34,318 nucleotides of DNA from an uncultured Erysipelotrichaceae bacterium (GTDB lineage: Bacteria > Bacillota_I > Bacilli_A > Erysipelotrichales > Erysipelotrichaceae): NCBI GenBank assembly GCA_903789495.1, contig CAIFEQ010000005.1, forward strand, positions 1-34,318. Direction: 5' to 3'. The position numbers and the translations under genes were made by a program. A model generated the notes under the pieces. The model did no database searches. It saw nothing but the letters and a program-made list of their open reading frames with translations, and was not told the origin of the DNA. Within the stretch, counting starts at the first letter, position 1. Every line of letters begins with the position of its first letter. This document shows positions 1-7,840 of this stretch, in pieces.

Positions 1-59
1 TTATTCAAGGGACTTCCGGCTTATTTTTCTCCTCTCAACTGTCAAAGACGGGATTGTAG

Positions 60-98
60 GAAAAAAGAAAGACCTGTCAAGCTTTTTTACTTGACAGG
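60..98 (-). terminator. Intrinsic terminator of the oxidoreductase-fructokinase operon
   Basis: A perfect 9-bp stem (73-81 with 90-98, CCTGTCAAG/CTTGACAGG) with an 8-nt loop is followed on the minus strand by a T-rich run (61-72). The fructokinase stop codon (87-89) lies in the hairpin loop, so translation runs into the structure. Confidence 0.9.
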
Positions 99-1070
99 CT
101 GAGAAGCCAGGAACGCTTCCACCTCTTCCTTCTCCGGCATGACCCGCAGGGCACCCTTGCGGGTGGTGATCAGCGAGGCCGCCGCATTGGCAAACCGCAG
201 CATGTCTCTTAATTCCTGCGGCCCGGAGAAATACAGGTCGTTCTGCAGGACATGGTCCAGCACGCAGGCGCAGAAGGTATCCCCGGCTCCGGTGGTCTCG
301 ATGGTATCACTTCGCAGGAAGGCCGGCACCTGGGCGGCATATTCCTTGTAGTAGGCCCGCGAACCGGCCGCACCCAGCGACAGGGTGAGCAGCTGGATGC
401 CGGGGTAGTCCGTGCGCAGCTGTTTGACCGCCTGGTCATAGTCGGAGATGCCGGTGAACCAGATGATCTCGTTGTCGGAAATCTTCAGGATGTCGCAATG
501 CGCCAGGCCCCAGGCGATCTGTTCATGGGCCTTGTCCCCGTCCGGCCAGAGCGGCAGGCGCAGGTTGGGATCAAACGAGCGCAGCAGCCCATAGCGCCCC
601 GCCAGCTGTTCCGCACGGTAGGTGGCCGAGCGGGCGGGTTCCTGGGTCAGCGACAGGGAACCGAAATGAAAGATCCGGCTGTCCGCAAACACCTGCTCAT
701 CCAGTTCCGCCGCCGTCAGCTGCGTATCCGCGCCATTGCGGCGGTAGAAGGAAAAATCCCGGTCGCCGTTTTCAAAGGTATGTACGAAGGCCAGCGTGGT
801 CGGCGCCGTATCGGAAAAGCGCAGACAGCGGTCATCGATCCCGCACTCTGCCACGGCCCGGGCCAGCTGACGCCCGAAGGTATCATTGCCCACCTTGCCG
901 ACAAAGGCCGTGGTGCGGCTCAGTTTCTGCAGCATGGCCAGCACATTGCAGGGAGCCCCGCCGGGATTGGCTTCGTAGAGGGGATTGCCCTGCTTCGAGG
1001 TGCCGCTGCCGGTAAAATCAATCAGCAGTTCCCCGAGAGCCAGCACATCAATGGCCCGTTCTTCCTTCAT
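87..1070 (-). CDS. scrK: PfkB-family carbohydrate kinase, probable fructokinase
   Basis: A 327-residue ribokinase/PfkB-fold sugar kinase, predicted to phosphorylate fructose (or a similar sugar) with ATP in the cytoplasm. Seen: an N-terminal ALGELLIDFT strand typical of the ScrK branch, the substrate-binding NPGGAPCNV segment at about 35-43, and the C-terminal anion-hole/catalytic motif GAGDTF (261-266) with Asp264 as the expected base. Length is normal for the family. Its ATG overlaps the stop of the upstream DUF1667 gene by 4 bases (ATGA), so it is translationally coupled to the oxidoreductase genes. That suggests a metabolic link, although no sugar transporter or glycosidase is in view. 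Substrate is uncertain: PfkB kinases also act on 2-keto-3-deoxygluconate, tagatose-6-phosphate and nucleosides. The family is certain, the fructose assignment moderate. Confidence 0.85.
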   Translation of the reverse strand: MKEERAIDVLALGELLIDFTGSGTSKQGNPLYEANPGGAPCNVLAMLQKLSRTTAFVGKVGNDTFGRQLARAVAECGIDDRCLRFSDTAPTTLAFVHTFENGDRDFSFYRRNGADTQLTAAELDEQVFADSRIFHFGSLSLTQEPARSATYRAEQLAGRYGLLRSFDPNLRLPLWPDGDKAHEQIAWGLAHCDILKISDNEIIWFTGISDYDQAVKQLRTDYPGIQLLTLSLGAAGSRAYYKEYAAQVPAFLRSDTIETTGAGDTFCACVLDHVLQNDLYFSGPQELRDMLRFANAAASLITTRKGALRVMPEKEEVEAFLASQPVK

Positions 1071-1432
1071 CGGACTTTCTCCATGGAGCAGCTGGCCAGC
1101 AGGGCTGTCCCTGTACCGGCCAGATTCTCTTTCAGCACCTGTCCGGCCTGCACCGGTGCCTGCACACGCACCTGGCGGACTTCCGCCATGGCTTCCGGCA
1201 TCTTCGCCAGCGGAATCTCAGATGCGGTAATGACCGGCAGAACCCGCCGGGAAGCCCCTTCAATGCGCACCGTCGAGGTCAGGATGCGCAGCGGACAGAT
1301 CATCTCCTGCCGGGCATAGGCCTCGCCCCGCGGACAGCTGTTGCCGGTAACGGACAGGATTTTCCCTTCCTCCATTTCCGTCTGAATGCGGCAGCCCCGC
1401 GGGCAGACCACACAGATCAGTTCTTTCTTCAT
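1067..1432 (-). CDS. DUF1667 small Cys-rich protein of a GlpA/GlpB-like oxidoreductase cluster
   Basis: A 121-residue protein opening with a cysteine pattern Cys7-x2-Cys10-Pro-x2-Cys14 and a later Cys33-Pro, resembling the [4Fe-4S] binding segment at the start of molybdopterin oxidoreductases. This is the DUF1667 family, which I know as a regular neighbour of GlpA-like and GlpB-like flavoproteins in Clostridia and relatives. A role as iron-sulfur electron-transfer subunit for the two flavoproteins upstream is inference from the cysteines and the gene order. The start overlaps the upstream gene stop by 4 bases (ATGA) and the stop overlaps the kinase start in the same way, so all are translated in series. 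No transmembrane segment is seen. The reaction served by the complex is not known to me. Confidence 0.85.
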   Translation of the reverse strand: MKKELICVVCPRGCRIQTEMEEGKILSVTGNSCPRGEAYARQEMICPLRILTSTVRIEGASRRVLPVITASEIPLAKMPEAMAEVRQVRVQAPVQAGQVLKENLAGTGTALLASCSMEKVR

Positions 1433-2685
1433 GAAGCCTCTTCCTCCACTTCTATGGTCAGCTCTTCCGCCAGTCCGCTCAGCTGTTCCTTCTTCAGGAG
1501 CACCTGCTCCATGACCGAAGGCATCAGCTTCTCCTTCTTCCGCTCATAAAGCACCTGCCGCCCGCAGCGTACCCGCACCGTGGCTTTTTCCAGAGGCTGG
1601 CGGATCCGGAAGAAGAACAGCGTGTCATGCGCCTGTTCCGGATGCACAGAGGAGGGAACGGTATAGCTGACCTGACTGCCGGCCTGTACCGCAACGCTTC
1701 TGCCGGAAGGCAGACCCTGCTGCAGCATCCTGGCGGCACCCTGGGCGGCCAGGGAAGCTTCCAGGGAGACATAGTCCACCAGATCATGGACATGCAGACC
1801 GTTGCCGCAGGCAAAGATGCCCGGCACGGACGTCATGTAGTTGTCGTCCACGACCGGTCCCCGGGTGCGTGGGTGCATCACCACGCCGGCATGCTCCGCC
1901 AGATGATTCTCCGGAATCAGGCCGACGCTGAGCAGCAGCGTATCGACATCGAAGTACTGCTGGGAACCGGGGATGGGCTGCAGATGCGCATCGACCTGCG
2001 AGAGTTCCAGGCGCTGCAGGCGTTCCCGGCCATAGAGATTCGTCACGGTATGCGACAGATACAGGGGAATCCCGTAGTCTTCCAGACACTGATGGATGTT
2101 GCGGGGCAGGCCGTTGGAGTACGGCATCAGTTCCGCCACCCCCAGGACTTCCGCCCCTTCCAGCTTCATGCGCCGGGCCATGATCAGACCGATATCGCCC
2201 GAGCCCAGGATGAAGACCCGCTGCCCGACCTGGTAGCCATCGAGGTTGAGGTAGTGCTGGGCCTGCCCGGCGGTATAGATGCCGGCCGGACGCTGGCCCG
2301 GGATGCGGATGGCGCCCCGGCTGCGCTCATAGCAGCCGACCGCCAGGATGATGACATCTGCCTGCAGATCGACATACCCTTCTTCCCCGCTGACATAGGT
2401 CAGCTGACGCTGCGGACTCAGGGCGGTGACCATGGCATTGGTGCGGATCTCCACCCGCAGATCCCGGGCCTGCTTCAGGAAACGTTCCGCATAGGCAGGA
2501 CCGGAAAGCTGTTCATGGAAGGTCTGCAGACCGAAGCCGTTATGAATGCACTGCTGGAGAATGCCGCCGGCCTGGTCGTCTTTCTCCAGCACCAGGACAT
2601 CTTCGATGCCCTGCTGTTTCAGGGTGACTGCCGCCGCCAGTCCGGCCGAGCCGCCGCCGATGATGACCGCCTGTACGTGTTTCAT
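1429..2685 (-). CDS. NAD(P)/FAD-dependent oxidoreductase, GlpB/HcnB-like
   Basis: A 418-residue pyridine nucleotide-disulfide reductase-fold flavoprotein. Seen: N-terminal dinucleotide-binding motif GGGSAGLAAA (residues 10-19), a GGILQQCIHNGFG segment near 41-53 typical of this subgroup, a second nucleotide-binding motif (GSGDIGL, about 161-167) for NAD(P)H, and a C-terminal FAD motif ending GIFACGNG near 290. There is no redox-active CxxxxC pair, so it is not a disulfide reductase. The family sits beside GlpA-like and DUF1667 proteins and probably passes electrons between NAD(P)H and the partner flavoprotein; that is inference. It begins 1 base after the upstream gene ends. Identification of the fold is secure; the physiological substrate is not. 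Confidence 0.85.
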   Translation of the reverse strand: MKHVQAVIIGGGSAGLAAAVTLKQQGIEDVLVLEKDDQAGGILQQCIHNGFGLQTFHEQLSGPAYAERFLKQARDLRVEIRTNAMVTALSPQRQLTYVSGEEGYVDLQADVIILAVGCYERSRGAIRIPGQRPAGIYTAGQAQHYLNLDGYQVGQRVFILGSGDIGLIMARRMKLEGAEVLGVAELMPYSNGLPRNIHQCLEDYGIPLYLSHTVTNLYGRERLQRLELSQVDAHLQPIPGSQQYFDVDTLLLSVGLIPENHLAEHAGVVMHPRTRGPVVDDNYMTSVPGIFACGNGLHVHDLVDYVSLEASLAAQGAARMLQQGLPSGRSVAVQAGSQVSYTVPSSVHPEQAHDTLFFFRIRQPLEKATVRVRCGRQVLYERKKEKLMPSVMEQVLLKKEQLSGLAEELTIEVEEEAS

Positions 2686-2686
2686 C

Positions 2687-4108
2687 TCAGCGGTTCTCCT
2701 TCAGCAGGATATTGGATCCCGGCTGATCCAGCAGGACTTCCGTCGGGTCGATGCCCAGTTCCCGGGCCAGAATCTTCAGGACCCGGGGCTGACAGAAGCC
2801 GCCCTGACAGCGGCCCATGCCCGGCCGCACGCGTTTCTTGACGCCTTTGATGGTCGTTGCCCCGCAGGGCCGATGAATGCAGTCGATGATTTCTCCTTCG
2901 CTGACCTGCTCGCAGCGGCAGATGATCCGTCCGTATTCCGGATGGGCCGCAATCAGGGCCGCCCGTTCCTGAGGCGGCAGCTCGGCAACCACCAGCGGTT
3001 TCGGGCGGCAGAAGAGCTCGGGTTCGGCCGGCATCGGCAGACGTCTGGCCAGCAGCGCGCAGAGCCTTTCGGCAATGGCGGGTGCCGAGGCCAGGCCTGG
3101 CGATTCGATGGCCGCGGCCAGCAGGAAACCGGGCAGTCCGGCCGCTTCCTGAATGATGAAGTCGCCGGTTGAACCGGTCGGACGCAGGCCGGCAAAGGTA
3201 CGGATGGTCTTCTGCAGCGGCACATCGCGTACGGTATGGGCGATCTGCTCCTGCACAGTGGCCAGCCCCGCTGCCGTGGTTGCCGTCGTGGCTTCTTCGT
3301 ACAGGGGCTGGGAATTGGGACCGATCAGAGTATTGCCGTACACCGTCGGCACGGCCAGGACCCCCTTGCCGGCTGCCGTCGGCACGGGATAGATGACATG
3401 ATCCACCAGATGCACATCGGCATCCAGCACATAGTACTCGCCCCGGCGGGGCGTGATCGTAAAACCCGGATCCGGCATGATCAGGGCCGCCACGCGGGCG
3501 GCGCCAAGCCCGGCCGCATCGATCACGGTGCGGCTTTCAAAGACCTCTCCGCCCGCCCGGACCCGATAGCCTTCCGGGATCCTCTCGATGGCGGTGACTT
3601 CATGGTTCAGGTACAGTTCTGCTCCATGTTCCAGGGCAGCTGCCATGGCCGCCTCCGCCACCTGCCAGGGGTAGATGACGGCCGTATCCGGAATGGAGAG
3701 CACCTGGCTGACTTCCGCACTGAGCTGCGGCTCCAGTTCTCTTGCCTGCTCATCCGTCAGCAGTTCAAAGCGGATGCCGCGCTTCCGGGCGCGCTGGGCC
3801 AGGGTCTGCAGCACCGCTTCCTGTTCCTTGCCGCAGGCACAGACAAAAGCGCCGGTCTGCCGGTAGCGGCAGCCCAGCTGCTGACAGAGCTGAGGATACA
3901 TCCGGGCGCCTCTGACATTCAGCTCTGCTTTCAGCGTGCCGTCTTCCGGATCATAGCCGGCATGCACGATGGCCGAATTGGCCATGGTGGTTTCGTCGGC
4001 GACGTCATTCTCCTTCTCCAGCACGGCAGTCTTGAGACCATACCCGACAGCCAGTCGGGCGGTCAGGGTGCCGACAATGCCGGCGCCGATGATCAGAGTA
4101 TCATACAT
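2687..4108 (-). CDS. FAD-dependent dehydrogenase (GlpA/LhgO-like) with C-terminal BFD-type [2Fe-2S] domain
   Basis: A 473-residue DAO-fold flavoprotein oxidising a hydroxy compound such as glycerol-3-phosphate or a 2-hydroxy acid (substrate uncertain). Seen: N-terminal FAD motif GAGIVGTLTA (about 8-17), a NSAIVHAGYDP signature of the GlpA/LhgO group, and a C-terminal module with Cys397-x-Cys399, Cys410, and Cys434-x4-Cys439, matching a bacterioferritin-associated-ferredoxin-like cluster domain as in anaerobic GlpA. The start was set at 4108 because the residues before it are low-complexity Arg/Ser-rich and the ATG at 4108 is preceded by GAAAGGAAAC; the open frame continues upstream to 4297 without support. 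It is the first gene of a four-gene operon. No clear promoter lies in the 46-base gap upstream, so it may be partly read through from the genes before it. Confidence 0.87.
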   Translation of the reverse strand: MYDTLIIGAGIVGTLTARLAVGYGLKTAVLEKENDVADETTMANSAIVHAGYDPEDGTLKAELNVRGARMYPQLCQQLGCRYRQTGAFVCACGKEQEAVLQTLAQRARKRGIRFELLTDEQARELEPQLSAEVSQVLSIPDTAVIYPWQVAEAAMAAALEHGAELYLNHEVTAIERIPEGYRVRAGGEVFESRTVIDAAGLGAARVAALIMPDPGFTITPRRGEYYVLDADVHLVDHVIYPVPTAAGKGVLAVPTVYGNTLIGPNSQPLYEEATTATTAAGLATVQEQIAHTVRDVPLQKTIRTFAGLRPTGSTGDFIIQEAAGLPGFLLAAAIESPGLASAPAIAERLCALLARRLPMPAEPELFCRPKPLVVAELPPQERAALIAAHPEYGRIICRCEQVSEGEIIDCIHRPCGATTIKGVKKRVRPGMGRCQGGFCQPRVLKILARELGIDPTEVLLDQPGSNILLKENR

Positions 4109-4126
4109 GCATGCTGTTTCCTTTCG

Positions 4127-4148
4127 AAAAAACAGACAGAAAGTCTGC
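4127..4148 (-). terminator. Weak intrinsic terminator or attenuator after the small membrane protein
   Basis: A 5-bp stem CAGAC/GTCTG (4133-4137 with 4143-4147) with a 5-nt loop is followed on the minus strand by six T. The short stem and lack of a visible promoter downstream suggest partial read-through into the oxidoreductase operon. Confidence 0.5.
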
Positions 4149-4154
4149 CATTGC

Positions 4155-4604
4155 TTACTGCTGTTTCTGATCCTGCTGCTGCGCATCGGAAGCGGCCTTG
4201 CCGGCCTCCTGCAGCTGCTCTTCTTTCGCCATCTTGTCGGCCTGCTGCTGACGCTCATACTCCTTGCGCACCTTGTCGGCCGCCTTCTGCTTCTCATAAT
4301 CCTCCCTGGTCCGGTAGGTCAGCACCGGCACGAAGTTCAGGATGATGATGGCAATGCCGAAGATGATCGACAGTCTGGCCCGGAAGGCGATGTTCTGGAT
4401 CAGCATCGTCAGGTTGTTGTTGTCGGCCAGATCGATGATCCGGTAGTAGCCTAACAGCATATAGATGATCAGGCAGGTAAAGGAAACGATGGTCATCCAG
4501 GTGGTGCGTCTGCCGCGCTTGGACAGGGTGATGGCGAGGATCGGCAGGGCGACCGCGATGATCAGGACCGCCCAGCTGATCAGATTAAACTGACTTTCAG
4601 ACAT
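4155..4604 (-). CDS. Small membrane protein of unknown function with charged C-terminal tail
   Basis: I do not recognise this 149-residue protein. It shows three hydrophobic segments (about 8-27, 36-55 and 78-97) and then a polar tail of about 50 residues rich in Lys, Glu and Gln with many Ala, likely a coiled coil, ending in a Gln-rich stretch. By the positive-inside rule the Lys/Arg-rich loop at 29-33 and the tail should both be cytoplasmic. It starts 20 bases after the ffh stop with GAAGGAG upstream, so it is probably cotranscribed with ffh. A link with protein targeting is only suggested by position. The protein-coding call is supported by the Shine-Dalgarno, hydrophobic pattern and operon position. 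Confidence 0.75.
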   Translation of the reverse strand: MSESQFNLISWAVLIIAVALPILAITLSKRGRRTTWMTIVSFTCLIIYMLLGYYRIIDLADNNNLTMLIQNIAFRARLSIIFGIAIIILNFVPVLTYRTREDYEKQKAADKVRKEYERQQQADKMAKEEQLQEAGKAASDAQQQDQKQQ

Positions 4605-4624
4605 ATGAATGCAAGCTCCTTCCT

Positions 4625-6010
4625 TCAGCTTCCCCGTTTGGTACTGCGGGGATCCTGGGCCTGCATCATCTTCTGCAGGCTCTCTTCATTCAGGGTACCG
4701 TTCTTCTGCATGGTTCCGAAGGTACCCATCGCTTTCTTGGCTTTGTCATACTGCGACAGCAGGCGGTTGACATCGGTCACGGTTGTGCCGGAACCGCTGG
4801 CAATCCGCTTCTTCATCGTACTGCGGATCTTCTCCGGATGGGCACGTTCTTCTTTCGTCATGGACTGAATCATGGCCTTGGTCTTCTTCAGATTGTCCTG
4901 GGCCTGCTCCTCATCCAGCATGCCGGCATACTGATTGAACCCCGGTAGCATCTTCATGAGACCGCCCAGCGGCCCCAGCTTCTGGATCTGTTCCATCTCG
5001 CTGAGCAGATCATCCATCGTGAACTGCCCCGCCAGCATCCGGTCGGCTGTCTTCTGGGCCTGATCCATGTCAATCTTCTCTTCGGCCTTTTCAACCAGCG
5101 TGACGACATCGCCCATGCCCAGGATCCGATCCGCCATGCGGTCCGGATAGAAGGCATCGATATCGTCGATCTTCTCGCCGTCGCAGACAAACTTGATCGG
5201 CACACCGGTCACCGCGCGCACCGACAGCACGCCGCCGCCCCGGGAATCGCCGTCAAACTTGGTGACGATCAGACCGGTCAGCTCCAGGGCGTCATTGAAG
5301 GCCTGGGCGACATTGATGATGTCCTGACCGGTCATCGCATCGACCGTCAGGAGCACATCGTCGCAGTGCACCAGCATGTCAATGTCCGCCAGTTCCTGCA
5401 TCAGTTCATCATCGACATGCAGACGGCCGGCGGTATCGATGATCACGGTATCAAAGCCGTTCTGCCGGGCATAATCCATGCCCGCTTCCACGGTCTCATA
5501 GGCATCGAAGTCCGTGTCCTTGCTGAAAACCTCCACGCCGATCTCCCGGCCCAGGGTCTGCAGCTGTTCGATGGCAGCCGGACGGATGACGTCGGCGGCG
5601 ATCAGCAGCGGTTTCTTCTGATATTTCCGCACACAGAGACTGGCGATCTTGGCCGCACTGGTCGTCTTGCCGGTGCCCTGCAGACCGCAGATCATGATGA
5701 CGGTGATGCCGCCGTCTTCCTTCCAGTTGATGCCGATGGAATCGGTGCCCAGCGTCTGGATGATCTCGTCATGTACGATCTTGACCAGCTGCTGTCCCGG
5801 CTCGACGCCGTTGAGCACATCCTCGCCCTTGGCCCGTTCCCGGATATCCTTCAGAAAATCCTGTACCACCTGATAGTTGACATCCGCTTCCAGCAGGGCT
5901 ACCCGGATCTCCCGGAGCATGTCTTCCATGTTCTTCTCGGTCAGCTTGCCCTTGCCCTGGATATTGCGGATCGTCTTGTTCAGGCGTTCACTCAATGAAT
6001 CAAATGCCAT
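4625..6010 (-). CDS. ffh: Signal recognition particle protein Ffh
   Basis: The 461-residue SRP54 GTPase that binds 4.5S/scRNA and signal sequences and delivers ribosome-nascent chains to FtsY at the membrane. Seen: N-domain helical bundle (1-85), G-domain with P-loop GLQGTGKT (109-116), the DTAGR motif (192-196), TKFDGD (250-255) followed by Gly-rich closing motif, and a Met-rich M-domain from about residue 300 including the GPLGGLMKMLPG finger. Length is normal. It has its own extended -10 promoter in the 46 bases between it and the phosphoglucomutase gene and is followed by a small membrane-protein gene. The ylxM gene that often precedes ffh in Firmicutes is not present. Confidence 0.97.
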   Translation of the reverse strand: MAFDSLSERLNKTIRNIQGKGKLTEKNMEDMLREIRVALLEADVNYQVVQDFLKDIRERAKGEDVLNGVEPGQQLVKIVHDEIIQTLGTDSIGINWKEDGGITVIMICGLQGTGKTTSAAKIASLCVRKYQKKPLLIAADVIRPAAIEQLQTLGREIGVEVFSKDTDFDAYETVEAGMDYARQNGFDTVIIDTAGRLHVDDELMQELADIDMLVHCDDVLLTVDAMTGQDIINVAQAFNDALELTGLIVTKFDGDSRGGGVLSVRAVTGVPIKFVCDGEKIDDIDAFYPDRMADRILGMGDVVTLVEKAEEKIDMDQAQKTADRMLAGQFTMDDLLSEMEQIQKLGPLGGLMKMLPGFNQYAGMLDEEQAQDNLKKTKAMIQSMTKEERAHPEKIRSTMKKRIASGSGTTVTDVNRLLSQYDKAKKAMGTFGTMQKNGTLNEESLQKMMQAQDPRSTKRGS

Positions 6011-6038
6011 ACGGTCTCTCCGTTTCTATACTCCGACT

Positions 6039-6047
6039 ATTGTACCA
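6039..6047 (-). promoter_or_regulatory. Extended -10 promoter of ffh
   Basis: The minus strand reads TGGTACAAT, an extended -10 element (TGN plus TACAAT). No good -35 is visible 16-18 bases upstream, inside the phosphoglucomutase gene end. Confidence 0.5.
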
Positions 6048-6056
6048 TCATCTGTT

Positions 6057-7754
6057 CTACTGAACAGACTCGACCCGGGCCAGCACATCCTGACGCAGGC
6101 TTTCCGCCAGATCTTCCGCCTCCTGCCGGTTCCTGCCCCGGCCGTAGAAATAGAACTTGATCTTTGGTTCGGTCCCGCTGGGCCGGATGGCAAACCAGCT
6201 GCCGTCGGCCAGCCAGTAACGCAGCACATCGGCGGCCGGAATATCCTCATAGCCGTTCTGATAGTCGACGACGCGGGCAAGCGGCTGCCCGCCGGCTGAA
6301 GTCAGGGGATGCTGGCGCAGATCCTGCATCATGCGGGCAATGCGCTGCTTTCCTTCCAGCCCTTCCAGTACCAGATTGGGCTCCAGCTCGGCAAACCAGC
6401 CGTAGGTTTCGTAGATTTCCTGCAGCACCTGCCAGAGCGTACGGCCCTGGCGGCGGTAATAGGCAGCCGCTTCCGCCACCAGCATGCCGGCGGAGATGCC
6501 GTCCTTGTCGCGGATATCCACACAGGCCGAATAGCCGACGGATTCCTCATAGCCGAACAGATAGGTATAGCCCTGCTGCTGGATCTCCGGGATGCGGCCG
6601 CAGATGTTCTTGAAGCCGGTCAGGGCTTCAAACATGCGGACATGGTAATGTTCGGCGATGATGGTGGATAAGGTGGAGGTCACGATGGACTTCACCATGG
6701 CCCCTTTTGCCGGCAGGGTGCCGGCACTCTGACGGCCTTCCAGGATGTAGTTGACCAGCAGATAGCCTGTCTGGTTGCCGTTCAGAGGCACATACTCCCC
6801 GTCTTCATTGCGCAGTTCGATGGCAAAGCGGTCCGAATCCGGATCGGTCGCCATGAGCAGCTCCGCCACGGTCTTCCTGCCCAGTTCCTCGCTGAGCCGG
6901 AAAGCCCTGGGATCTTCCGGATTCGGGTAGCCGACGGTCGTGAAATCCGGATCCGGATCTTTCTGCTCCGGCACGACCTGCCAGCAGGTAAAGCCGCGCT
7001 CTTCCAGCATCTTCCGGAAGGGAATCGATCCGGCTCCGTTGAGCGGCGTATAGACCAGCGGGATGGAGCGGTCCAGTTCTTCGCCGTCATGGATCTTCAG
7101 ACTCTCGATCTTATCCAGATACTTCCGGTCATAGCGCTCATCCAGAACCGTGATCTTCCCGGCCCGGACCAGATCCTCATACGCTTCTTCGGGCAGCGGG
7201 GCAAACAGGTCTACCTGCTGGATCTCGGCCATCATCGCCGCCGCGATCTCACTGCCGATCTGGCAGCCGTCTGACCAGTACACCTTATAGCCGTTGTATT
7301 CCTTCGGATTATGACTCGCCGTGATGTTGATCCCGCTGGCGGTATGCAGTTCGCGGATCATGAAGGCCAGTTCCGGGGTCGGACGCAGATCCGGGAAGGT
7401 ATAGACCCGGATGCCGAGATCCGCCAGAATCACGGCCGTCAGCTGTGAGAATTCCTTTGAGAAATGCCGGGGATCGTGGGCGATGATCACGCCGGCCTGA
7501 CAGGCTTCTCTGCCCTGTTTCAGAATGAAATTGCCGACCCCCCGGGTTGCCTGGGCCACGGTCAGGACATTCATGCGGTTGGTCCCGGCCCCGATCTTCC
7601 CCCGCAGACCGGCCGTGCCGAAAGCCAGGTTCTGATAGAAACGATCCTGCTTTTCGGCTTCATCATCCTGAATGGCCAGCAGTTCCTGTTTCAGCGGATC
7701 ATCATCCGCCAGACGGGCCAGCCAGGCCTGATACTGTTCCTGATAGTCTTGCAT
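6057..7754 (-). CDS. pgcA: Phospho-sugar mutase (phosphoglucomutase/phosphomannomutase)
   Basis: A 565-residue alpha-D-phosphohexomutase interconverting glucose-1-phosphate and glucose-6-phosphate, feeding UDP-glucose, glycolipid and cell-envelope sugar synthesis. Seen: the phosphoserine loop TASHNP (145-150, Ser147), the metal-binding DPDSDRF loop in the middle, a GYEES sugar-binding loop and the C-terminal phosphate-binding RPSGTEPK motif. Length matches the B. subtilis PgcA class rather than the shorter GlmM class, which uses TASHNP as well but is about 450 residues. It has an extended -10 promoter just upstream and sits in a single-gene unit or is cotranscribed weakly into ffh. Preference for glucose or mannose cannot be read from sequence. 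Confidence 0.93.
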   Translation of the reverse strand: MQDYQEQYQAWLARLADDDPLKQELLAIQDDEAEKQDRFYQNLAFGTAGLRGKIGAGTNRMNVLTVAQATRGVGNFILKQGREACQAGVIIAHDPRHFSKEFSQLTAVILADLGIRVYTFPDLRPTPELAFMIRELHTASGINITASHNPKEYNGYKVYWSDGCQIGSEIAAAMMAEIQQVDLFAPLPEEAYEDLVRAGKITVLDERYDRKYLDKIESLKIHDGEELDRSIPLVYTPLNGAGSIPFRKMLEERGFTCWQVVPEQKDPDPDFTTVGYPNPEDPRAFRLSEELGRKTVAELLMATDPDSDRFAIELRNEDGEYVPLNGNQTGYLLVNYILEGRQSAGTLPAKGAMVKSIVTSTLSTIIAEHYHVRMFEALTGFKNICGRIPEIQQQGYTYLFGYEESVGYSACVDIRDKDGISAGMLVAEAAAYYRRQGRTLWQVLQEIYETYGWFAELEPNLVLEGLEGKQRIARMMQDLRQHPLTSAGGQPLARVVDYQNGYEDIPAADVLRYWLADGSWFAIRPSGTEPKIKFYFYGRGRNRQEAEDLAESLRQDVLARVESVQ

Positions 7755-7783
7755 GCTGTGTTCTCCTGTTCTCTTCCGGCCTC

Positions 7784-7792
7784 AGTATAGCA
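7784..7792 (-). promoter_or_regulatory. Extended -10 promoter of the phosphoglucomutase gene
   Basis: The minus strand reads TGCTATACT, 30 bases before the ATG, with GGAG of the ribosome site between. It lies directly after the aldo/keto reductase terminator; the -35 position falls in the T-tract and is poor. Confidence 0.55.
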
Positions 7793-7797
7793 TGTCC

Positions 7798-7826
7798 GAA
7801 AAAAAGCCTGTCCTTTCCGACAGGCC
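7798..7826 (-). terminator. Intrinsic terminator of the aldo/keto reductase gene
   Basis: Stem GCCTGTC/GACAGGC (7806-7812 with 7819-7825), 6-nt loop, followed on the minus strand by seven T. Confidence 0.9.
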
Positions 7827-7840
7827 TTCTGCTGGGTGTT

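Noticed and set aside
41-46. TTGACA on the minus strand at the left edge as a promoter
   Set aside because: No -10 lies at 16-18 bases downstream within the window, and no gene start is visible before the edge.
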